A stretch of DNA of 14,136 nt from assembly GCA_964359085.1 (NCBI GenBank), contig CAYHRT010000097.1, forward strand, positions 1 through 14,136, read 5' to 3'. The notes beneath the pieces are model-generated. The model saw only the letters and a list, made by a program, of their open reading frames with translations. It had not been told where the DNA came from and did no database searches. Shown one piece after another: positions 7,877-14,136 of this stretch. Numbering within the stretch: the first letter of the stretch is position 1; every line of letters starts with the position of its first letter. The stretch is from GWA2-49-15 sp964359085 (GTDB lineage: Bacteria > Bdellovibrionota > Bacteriovoracia > Bacteriovoracales > Bacteriovoracaceae). The translations under genes and the position numbers were made by a program.

Positions 7877-9618
7877 TCAAACGCGCGATGGATACATAGA
7901 ATCAATGGCACTTTTATAATTTTTTTCAATGGTGGCGCGTTTCATTTTCATGGTGGGAGTCATCTCCCCTCTTTCAATTGAAAAGTCGTTATCCAGAATT
8001 TTGGAATACTTAATTTGCTCATAACCCGCAAGCTCTCTATTGACTTCCTCAATCTTGAGCTGGATATCACGCTCAATCTGCGGACTTGATTTTACGCCTT
8101 CGGGCAAGGTTAAGAGCATTGAAAAGTATTTCCGCCCATCGCCTACCATGCAAGCCTGGGCCACCCAAGGACTGGTCTTGATTCTGTCCTCAATGGGGAC
8201 AGGCGCTACCATTTTACCACCCGAAGATTTCATAATTTCTTTTTTCCTGCCAATAATTTTCAAGCGTCCTTTTTCATCGAATTTCCCTAGATCACCGCTC
8301 AGTAACCAATCATCAATAATGGTCTCGGCGGTGGCCTCAGGTTTGTTATAGTACCCCAAAAAGACATGGCGACCTTTCGTGCAAATCTCACCATCATCTA
8401 GAATCTTAAATTCTGTATTGGGTACGGGAAATCCAACTGTCCCAGCACAATCAGCACCGGGCCTTGTCATACTAATCAGACCGGTTGATTCGGTTTGACC
8501 ATACACTTCCAAAATATTAATACCCAAACCGGCAAACCACTCAGAGACATAGGCCGGTAGCGAAGCGGCCCCCGAAGCGGCCAATCTCACCTGATCCAGA
8601 CCCATGGCCTTTTTTATTTTTGAAAGAACCAATCTATGAGCGAAAAATAACTGCACGTCATCGAATATGCTCAGTTGTTCACCGGCAAATTTTTTCTTGG
8701 CCACTCTTTGCCCCGTTTGCAACGACCATTCCGCCAATGTTTTTTTAAATCCGGTGGCCATTGCTAGTTTTTGCCTAACACCTTCCACCATTTTTTCCCA
8801 AAGACGAGGTACTGATAACAGTAAAACAGGTCGAACTTCTTGCAATTCGGCAGCTATATTGTCAAAACCTGAACAATAATCCACCCGCAATTGGCACGTG
8901 AGACCGGCACCAATATTTTGAATCTTTTCAGCAATATGACAAAGGGGAAAAAAGAAAATGTATTCCCCATGCGTTTAGTTATTCCCCAAACCGGCATGGC
9001 AATCGAAGAAGCATAGGCCAAATTATCATGGGACAGTAAGGCACCTTTGGGATTTCCAGTTGTGCCCGAGGTATAAATTAGAAAAGCACCGTGTTTAGGA
9101 TTCAATCGATCTAAGTAATTTTGAAGTTGTAAATGACTTGCCAGTCTTTGGCCTTCCGCCACGGCCTGGGTATAACTCACAGCTTGCGGACAAAAAGAGG
9201 CGTCACCTTCAAAGACCAGGACGATTTTAATATGGTCAGGCAGTGGCATTTGACCTTGGTGAGTGGCCTTATCAAAATAGGTCTTATTTTGCAAACACAG
9301 GACTTTGCATTTGGTATCGTTTAAGACATAGGTGATGTCATTAAAACTAGCGTTAGGATAAAGTCCCGCGGATTTTCCGCCCAGTAACAAAGGTGCCAGA
9401 TCCATATGCACCCACTCTGGACAGTTATAACTGAGAATGGCCCCTACATCGGATGCAGTAAAACCTTTTGACTCCAAAAAAATGGCCAACCAAAACACGC
9501 GCTGACAATATTCTTGGGCCGTGATGCCTTGCCATTCACCCTGAAGTTTAAAACGCTGAGCTACGTCCTGAGGATGCTCATCTGCCCAAACCTTTAAACG
9601 ATGTAACACGGTGGCCAT
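7877..9618 (-). CDS. Long-chain acyl-CoA synthetase (AMP-forming), split by a -1-type frameshift
   Basis: This enzyme would activate a fatty acid to acyl-CoA through an acyl-adenylate. Two frames together give about 580 residues, the normal length for FAA1/FadD15-like ligases. The N-terminal part (9618 to ~8947) carries the ATP loop YTSGTTGNPKG (residues 182-192). The second part (~8947 to 7877) carries YGQTES, SGDLGKFDEKGRLKIIGRKKE with the following GG-K, and the C-terminal TPTMKMKR lysine motif. The frames join at T6-C4 in the sense strand (8953-8944); one extra T or C there, or a -1 ribosomal slip, restores the FFPLCHIAEKIQNIG segment. Without it the first frame stops at 8854, leaving only an N-terminal adenylation fragment. 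The ATG at 9618 is preferred over 9630 because GGAGGG lies five bases before it. It is the first gene of the five-gene operon. An assembly or sequencing error is the likeliest cause. Confidence 0.88.
8944..8954 (-). other. Frameshift site: T TTT TTC CCC homopolymer junction
   Basis: In the sense strand the zero frame reads TCT TTT TTC CCC TTT GTC. The seven bases T TTT TTC (8953-8947) match the X XXY YYZ rule for -1 ribosomal slippage. Slipping back one base gives P-L-C-H and continues exactly into the conserved second half of the acyl-CoA synthetase. A missing T (T7 to T6) or C (C5 to C4) would give the same result. Confidence 0.7.
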
Positions 9619-9785
9619 AACACCCTCCATTCTCCCGATATATAATATGCCTTTGTGTACCTTTTCCCGACCAATTTTACAAGCGGATGAAAGACCTCAG
9701 GTATTGGGCAATTTTTCCTCACCCTGATCGCAATTTTGTTTCTTCTCGCATAAAATAAACAAATATCTAAAAAATAGAGGTTTAT
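9619..9785. promoter_or_regulatory. Divergent intergenic region serving the acyl-lipid operon and the zf-TFIIB gene
   Basis: This 167-base spacer separates two gene groups reading outwards, so it must hold at least one promoter for each unless the leftward operon is transcribed from elsewhere. For the leftward operon a -10-like TATTAT lies at 9647-9642, about 24 bases before the start codon, but a matching -35 is weak. For the rightward gene a TAAAAT lies at 9751-9756, also without a good -35. The strand bias is AT-rich next to both starts. No clear operator palindrome was seen. Confidence 0.45.
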
Positions 9786-10091
9786 ATGCCATCCGCACCA
9801 AGTCTGAAAGAAGAAGAGTATTTTCACAGATTAGAAATGGAACTCAAAAAAAAACGAGAGGCAGAAGAGCAACATGAAATCAAAGCTCAGGAACGAAAAA
9901 AATTAAAAGATCTTCACTATTTGTGCTGCCCCAAGTGCGGTATGAAACTCATGGCCCTCGATTATAAAGGGATCGAAATCGATGAATGTTCTGCCTGTAA
10001 AGGTATCTGGCTTGACGCCAATGAGTTAGAGCAGATCATGGCGATGGAGAAAGGAACCCTGAACCGACTGCTAAAAATATTCAAATCTTAG
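9786..10091 (+). CDS. Zinc-ribbon protein, zf-TFIIB domain
   Basis: The 101-residue protein has an N-terminal charged helix (residues ~8-43, dense in Lys, Glu and Gln, likely coiled coil). A zinc ribbon follows: C48-x2-C51, then C68-x2-C71, with the family's typical CKGIWLDANELE ending. This is the zf-TFIIB fold found in many small bacterial proteins of unknown job; the four cysteines should bind one zinc ion. An extra cysteine (C47) adjoins the first pair. The ATG at 9786 has AGAGG six bases upstream. The C-terminal helix contains hydrophobic residues but no membrane segment, so the protein is probably cytoplasmic. It is followed 53 bases later by the secreted-protein gene in the same direction, with no terminator between, so the two may be co-transcribed. 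The family is clear; the function is unknown. Confidence 0.92.
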   Translation: MPSAPSLKEEEYFHRLEMELKKKREAEEQHEIKAQERKKLKDLHYLCCPKCGMKLMALDYKGIEIDECSACKGIWLDANELEQIMAMEKGTLNRLLKIFKS

Positions 10092-10144
10092 GGGTTTGGA
10101 TAAAGAATAATTGTAATTTCTGCCGTTTCAAGTAACCTTACTGT

Positions 10145-11081
10145 ATGTGGAGATATGGAGTATTATTAGCTCTGTTGGTTCTTANNNNNNNNNNTGGTTC
10201 TTATCCCTTTTCTATCCATTTGGGGCCATGCGGCCGAAATCGATTCTTTTACCCCCAGATTTAAACAATTCCCCGATGGGCTGCCTGCCATCAATCGGGA
10301 AGTCAATCAGCGCATCGCCTCTGCCCTAGAAATGGCAAACCAGGTGTCTTCTTGCAACACTCTCATCCTAGAAGCATTCTTAGGTGGTCAGCTGCTTAGT
10401 CCCTTCTATGGTCAGATTGAGAATTTCGCCAATACCTCTGAAACTGTTCCACGCTTTCGCGTTTTATTTGATGAATCGATTTATCGCAATCTTCCACAAA
10501 TTAATTTTATGCTCATGAGTATTGGAGAATCCCTCTTTGGTTTTGGAAATGTCATTCATGAAAATGGACTACTCATCGGTACTGATAAATTGGGCCATTT
10601 TTTTGATGAGGGCCATCGTTTCTATGGCGATCTTAAAAATGATGGTTCAAATCTTGATGAAGTTCTAATTAATAGTGAAAGTACGGAGGAAGGTATTTAT
10701 GGACGTGCCTTAGGCGGCGTGAAATCCTATGCCGACCTGGTGGCCAATTATCACGGTATGCATTTCTGGTCGGAAATCCTGCAATCAAAATTTAGACACG
10801 ATCGACGCTATCTAAAATGTGTCCGCGAACAATGGGTCCAGATTCGACAATTTAATTTCCGAGATTACGTTGATCCTGCCTGGGATGAGGGAATCAACTG
10901 TAGTGAATATCAGAGCGCAGAATACGAAAACGCCGTCCTAAACACCATTGCGACTCTTCCCGAGGAACATCTCCGACCTTCGCGCTGTCCAGTTTCCCCA
11001 GAACAATGCATGGCCATGGTCCACAAATATGGCCGGCTTGCTCCGAAGCTAATTGGGCCGAGATGTCTAACAAAAAAATAA
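10145..11081 (+). CDS. Secreted six-cysteine protein, unrecognised; interrupted by an assembly gap
   Basis: The ATG at 10145 starts a Sec signal peptide: MWR, a hydrophobic core (~5-19), then a GHAA cleavage region near residues 21-24. The N run breaks this peptide. If the duplicated TGGTTCTTA on its two sides is merged and the Ns removed, 19 bases vanish. The frame then passes without a stop into the long frame ending at 11081, giving about 305 residues. The mature protein has six cysteines, five of them in the last third, compatible with disulfides in the periplasm. A GTDKLGHFFDEGH motif (D141, K142, H145 after merging) and SYADLVANYHG look like conserved, possibly catalytic or metal-binding, elements; I cannot name the family. 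No clear ribosome site precedes 10145, but the signal peptide makes this start likely. The gene converges with the ABC operon, 15 bases apart. Confidence 0.85.
10185..10194. other. Assembly gap of 10 Ns, flanked by a 9-base duplication
   Basis: The ten Ns are preceded and followed by the same nine bases, TGGTTCTTA. This is the pattern left when two contigs that really overlap are joined with a default gap. Merging the duplicates restores one open frame with a proper signal peptide, so no sequence is probably missing here. Confidence 0.9.
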
Positions 11082-11096
11082 ACTAAGCTACATGGG

Positions 11097-11972
11097 CTAA
11101 TCCTGGGCACCCAAAGCTGTTGGGGCCACGGTTTTTCCCATCAGACCAACCAATACAATAAGCGTTAGGATATAAGGCAAAATGGAAAGAAGTTGCGAAG
11201 AAACTTGCAAACTCTCTTTACCACCCAAATAAACCACGAGGGCCTGTGAAAAACCAAAAAACAAACAGGCCATCAGGGTCCCAATGGGACGCCACTTACC
11301 AAAGATCATGGCGGCGAGAGCAATAAATCCTTGGCCAGAAATTAAAGTTGGACGAAAATTAGAAACGATGGCGATTGACAAGCTGGCACCACCAAGACCT
11401 GCCATAAAACCGGAGGAGAGAACACCCATGGTACGATAAGAGGCCACGCTGAATCCGGCGGCATCGGCAGATTTAGGATGCTCTCCCACGCTAATGAGAC
11501 GCAGGCCCAAAGCCGTTTTATTGAGAATAAACCAAATTATAAAAGTTAAAATAAAAGCAAGATAAACGGTGGCATATTGATTGAATAAAAGTGGAATTTT
11601 CTTTTCTAAATCAAGCGGCGGCGTCATGCTTGTTCCATCAAAAAAGAGGCGACAGAGAAAAATCGAAAGCCCGCCGCCCAAAAAATTTATCGCCATGCCT
11701 GACACCACTTGATTGGCCTTGTACTTAATGGATGCAAGGGCATGCAATGTTGCGAGGGTAAGGCCCGCCATACCTCCGGCCACAAAACCAAGCCAAGGTT
11801 GATTCGTTTTCAAGGCGACATAAGAAGCAAAAAAGGCGCCAATCGTCATCATGCCTTCCAGACCAATATTGACGATGCCAGTTTTTTCAGACATTAAACC
11901 TCCCAATCCGGTAAAGATGAGAGGCGTGGCATACATCAAGGTTGTGCTGATTAGAAAAAATATTTCGTTCAT
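11097..11972 (-). CDS. ABC transporter permease, BmpA/NupQ (YufQ) type
   Basis: The 291-residue integral membrane protein is one of the two permeases of a nucleoside-type (basic membrane protein, CUT2-like) ABC importer, the COG1079 family that includes Bacillus NupQ/YufQ. Family signatures are visible: EKTGIVNIGLEGMMTIGAF near residues 29-47, NQVVSGMAINFLGGG, GLRLISVGEHPKSADAAG, and SGQGFIALAAMIFGKWRP. About eight to nine hydrophobic segments cover most of its length. Its ATG overlaps the stop of the upstream permease in an ATGA arrangement (11969-11972), which indicates translational coupling. It is the last gene of its operon and converges on the secreted-protein gene with 15 bases between. 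Nucleosides are the best-known substrates for this family, but other substrates cannot be ruled out. Confidence 0.95.
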   Translation of the reverse strand: MNEIFFLISTTLMYATPLIFTGLGGLMSEKTGIVNIGLEGMMTIGAFFASYVALKTNQPWLGFVAGGMAGLTLATLHALASIKYKANQVVSGMAINFLGGGLSIFLCRLFFDGTSMTPPLDLEKKIPLLFNQYATVYLAFILTFIIWFILNKTALGLRLISVGEHPKSADAAGFSVASYRTMGVLSSGFMAGLGGASLSIAIVSNFRPTLISGQGFIALAAMIFGKWRPIGTLMACLFFGFSQALVVYLGGKESLQVSSQLLSILPYILTLIVLVGLMGKTVAPTALGAQD

Positions 11973-13051
11973 ATTTTTTTTCTCCCAATGAGCGAGAGAA
12001 CTTTTTCAAAAAGAGCAGGAATAGCAATAAAGAAAATAATCGAACCAATCATGATACTGATCACTTCAGACGGCGCCTCAAGCGCAGATTGAATCTTTTG
12101 ACCGGAATATTTAAGTGCGCCCAAAAAGAAACCGGCAATCAAACTTCCAAAAGGAGTATTTGAGCCAATTAAGGAGACAGCAATTCCATCAAATCCATAT
12201 CCCTCATGAGCGGCCAAGATGGCAATATTCTTTGAAACCCCCAACACATGCGTTGCACCTGCCAGACCAGATAAGGCCCCCGAGATCATCATCGATTGAG
12301 TTATTTTCTTCTCAACATTAATGCCTGCATAACGAGAAGCTTCAGGACTCAAACCCACAGCCTTTAAATTAAAACCAAAAGTGGTCTTGTTTAAAATAAA
12401 CCAGATGATGATGACGGCCAAAATGGCCAAGAAGATTCCCAGATTAACCGGGGGGCGAAGAAAATGTTGCCAAAATTCATGTTGTTCAAGCCAAGCGAGG
12501 CCAGATTCAGACTCCTTCCATTGTTCAAAAAGAGTAATGGAACTTGAATTTTGGATAAACTCGGTAGTCTCAGTGTCTGGTCGATGAAGGCCCTTGAAAA
12601 AAACACAATAATTAGAAAAATAAAGAGCAATCCAGTTGAGCATAATAGTCGAAATGACTTCATGAACACCAAATCTCGCCTTTAAATATCCGGCAATCCC
12701 ACCATAGAAACCGGAAAAAAAAGTTGCAAGAAAAATAATCAAGGGAATCTGGATGATGGGATCAAAATGGAATTTATATCCAAAGAAAGCTGCGCTTAAA
12801 GCACCAATAATAAATTGCCCCTCCGAACCAATATTAAAAAGGCCGGTGCGAAAGGCAAATGCCACCGATAAACCGGTTAAAATAAGAGGAGTCGAACGAA
12901 TGATGATATAGGCCACATATTGCGGCTTAGAAACTGCACCTTCCCACATGACTCTGTAGGCCTCTAGAGCAGAGATTCCGGATAATTTTAAAATTATCCC
13001 TCCGACTAAAAGTCCGGCCACCACACTACAGGCCGAGAGTAAGATTTTCAT
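11969..13051 (-). CDS. ABC transporter permease, BmpA/NupP (YufP) type
   Basis: The 360-residue inner-membrane protein is the larger permease of the same importer (COG4603 family, like Bacillus NupP/YufP). Recognisable stretches are GLFNIGSEGQFIIGA, FGVHEVISTIMLNWIALY, a long loop with FLRPPVNLG, FNLKAVGLSPEASRYAGI, and the late GFDGIAVSLIG. The N-terminus starts with a hydrophobic helix (~3-25). The ATG at 13051 follows the ATPase stop by four bases. An AAAGGA seven bases upstream overlaps the end of the ATPase gene. The sequence around the junction contains ATGAAAGG followed by ATGAAAAT, but the first ATG meets a stop after three codons. It ends overlapping the next permease by four bases. 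Together with that protein it should form the membrane channel. Confidence 0.95.
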   Translation of the reverse strand: MKILLSACSVVAGLLVGGIILKLSGISALEAYRVMWEGAVSKPQYVAYIIIRSTPLILTGLSVAFAFRTGLFNIGSEGQFIIGALSAAFFGYKFHFDPIIQIPLIIFLATFFSGFYGGIAGYLKARFGVHEVISTIMLNWIALYFSNYCVFFKGLHRPDTETTEFIQNSSSITLFEQWKESESGLAWLEQHEFWQHFLRPPVNLGIFLAILAVIIIWFILNKTTFGFNLKAVGLSPEASRYAGINVEKKITQSMMISGALSGLAGATHVLGVSKNIAILAAHEGYGFDGIAVSLIGSNTPFGSLIAGFFLGALKYSGQKIQSALEAPSEVISIMIGSIIFFIAIPALFEKVLSLIGRKKI

Positions 13052-13055
13052 CCTT

Positions 13056-14136
13056 TCATCCTTTCACCGCAGCGCCGCCGGCCATATGCAGGCCAATTTC
13101 TTCTTTGATGTTCTTTTCAGAAATAATTTTTGCGTAAGGAATCTCGGCTGAAATACATCCATCACAGATGACCGCAATGCGATCACTCAAATTTAGAATC
13201 TCATCGAGTTCATAAGAAATCAGGAGAATCGCCTTGCCTTGATCCCTCAACTTGATCAATTCAAGATGGATGTATTCAATGGCCCCAACATCTAACCCTC
13301 GTGTGGGCTGGAAAGCAATCAGCACATCAGGCGAATTCGCGATCTCGCGCGCTAAAATTATTTTTTGCTGATTACCCCCGGATAAGTCACGCGCCCTAAT
13401 TTCCAGATTACGAGGTCTCACATCGAAACGTTCCATCATATCAACTGCAAATTGCTGAATGGCCTTTTCAATAATGAGTCCGTAGCGGGAAAATTTCTTC
13501 TCTTCAATAGTCTGTAGAACAAAATTCTCTTTGACTTTGAAGTCAATCACCAGGCCACGTCGTTGCCGATCTTCAGGAATAGTTGAAAGCTTGGCGTGAT
13601 AGATTTCCTTGGGCGTCTTATTGGTGATATTTTCTTGATTGATGGTCACGGTACCACCTGTAACCTTGCGAAGACCAGTGAGAGCATCGACTAATTCACT
13701 CTGCCCATTACCGTCAATCCCGGCCAATCCGAGAATTTCACCACGTTTGATGGCAAGAGAAAAATTTTTCAAGGCCGGCATTTCTTTATGATTTAACACC
13801 ATCAGGTTTTCAACACTAAAGACTATCTCACCTGGAGTCGCTTGGGCCTTGGATACTTTAAGGTTAACCGATCGTCCCACCATCTTTGAAGCTAGGTCCT
13901 CTTCACTTGTTGTTGCGACATCAACCGTTTCAATAAAGAGCCCTTTGCGAATGATGGTGCATCGATCGGCAATTTCTTTAATTTCCTGCAGCTTATGGGT
14001 AATGATGATGATCGTTTTACCTTCACGTTTTAAATTCTGCACAATCCGATAAAAATCTACAATTTCTTGGGGAGTCAGCACCGCAGTCGGCTCGTCGAGA
14101 ATGAGAAGTTCAGCATTACGATACAGTGTTTTGATG
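13056..14136 (-). CDS. ABC transporter ATP-binding protein, double-domain NupO (YufO) type, N-terminus beyond window
   Basis: The frame is open to the window edge, so the first part is missing. What remains starts just before the Walker B of the first nucleotide-binding domain (LLILDEPTA, about 14111-14085), followed by the H-loop IITHK. It then contains a complete second domain: GIDGNGQSEL as a Walker A lacking the usual Lys-Ser/Thr (13721-13692), signature LSGGNQQK (13385-13362), and a degenerate Walker B ending AFQPTRGLDVGA. These departures in the second domain are normal for double-domain ATPases of the RbsA/NupO group (COG3845). The internal GTG at 14081 is not the start. It energises the two permeases encoded immediately downstream. 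The BmpA-like substrate-binding lipoprotein usually found in this operon is not in the window and may lie upstream. Confidence 0.95.
   Translation of the reverse strand, partial: IKTLYRNAELLILDEPTAVLTPQEIVDFYRIVQNLKREGKTIIIITHKLQEIKEIADRCTIIRKGLFIETVDVATTSEEDLASKMVGRSVNLKVSKAQATPGEIVFSVENLMVLNHKEMPALKNFSLAIKRGEILGLAGIDGNGQSELVDALTGLRKVTGGTVTINQENITNKTPKEIYHAKLSTIPEDRQRRGLVIDFKVKENFVLQTIEEKKFSRYGLIIEKAIQQFAVDMMERFDVRPRNLEIRARDLSGGNQQKIILAREIANSPDVLIAFQPTRGLDVGAIEYIHLELIKLRDQGKAILLISYELDEILNLSDRIAVICDGCISAEIPYAKIISEKNIKEEIGLHMAGGAAVKG

Noticed and set aside
7867..7929. 21-codon N-terminal extension of the SGNH hydrolase frame
   Set aside because: It overlaps the conserved C-terminal end of the acyl-CoA synthetase gene; the start at 7866 has AGGA just upstream and follows that gene's stop.
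11066..11096. T-rich stretch after the last ABC permease as a terminator
   Set aside because: On the minus strand a run of T is present, but only a three-base stem can be formed before it.
13044..13066. Tandem ATGAAAGG/ATGAAAAT at the ATPase-permease junction as a functional repeat or alternative start
   Set aside because: The first ATG is followed by a stop after three codons; the similarity is explained by overlapping stop, ribosome-site and start signals.

Overview
The window looks like ordinary chromosome from a Gram-negative bacterium with moderate, slightly AT-leaning base composition. Support for this is a lipobox lipoprotein, an inner-membrane RND exporter with large periplasmic loops, a membrane-anchored SGNH hydrolase and a Sec-secreted cysteine-rich protein. 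Several proteins resemble the poorly characterised envelope proteins of Bdellovibrionota or other deltaproteobacteria-like lineages, but this placement is an impression, not a proof. A run of ten Ns and a homopolymer frameshift suggest a draft or metagenome assembly.

Layout. (1) 1-1500 (+): 3' part of a large unrecognised membrane-associated protein. (2) 1632-2624 (+): an unrecognised polytopic membrane protein with a four-cysteine cluster. It runs 62 bases into the end of the convergent fabI gene. (3) 9618-2563 (-): a tight five-gene operon, read in the order acyl-CoA synthetase (frameshifted), SGNH hydrolase, RND/MMPL exporter, lipoprotein, FabI. Gaps are 10, 8, 55 and 15 bases. (4) 9619-9785: a 167-base divergent intergenic region. 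(5) 9786-11081 (+): a small zf-TFIIB zinc-ribbon protein, then a secreted six-cysteine protein whose signal-peptide region is interrupted by the N run. (6) 14136-11097 (-): an ABC importer operon (ATPase, permease, permease) of the BmpA/NupOPQ nucleoside type, cut by the window edge.

How the genes work together. The five-gene operon pairs enzymes of acyl metabolism (acyl-CoA ligase, enoyl-ACP reductase) with an RND exporter, a membrane-anchored esterase-like protein and a lipoprotein. The simplest reading is a module that makes, exports and trims or transfers an acyl lipid for the cell envelope; this is inference from gene content and spacing. The ABC operon would import nucleosides or related compounds, with its substrate-binding lipoprotein probably just outside the window.

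The points most worth a second look are: the acyl-CoA synthetase frameshift, which sits exactly on a canonical T TTT TTC slippery heptamer; the acyl-lipid operon; the N run, which appears to be a false gap; a lipoprotein Shine-Dalgarno placed in the tetraloop of a perfect 7-bp hairpin; and the two unrecognised cysteine-rich proteins. No RNA genes, CRISPR arrays, insertion sequences or attachment sites were seen.
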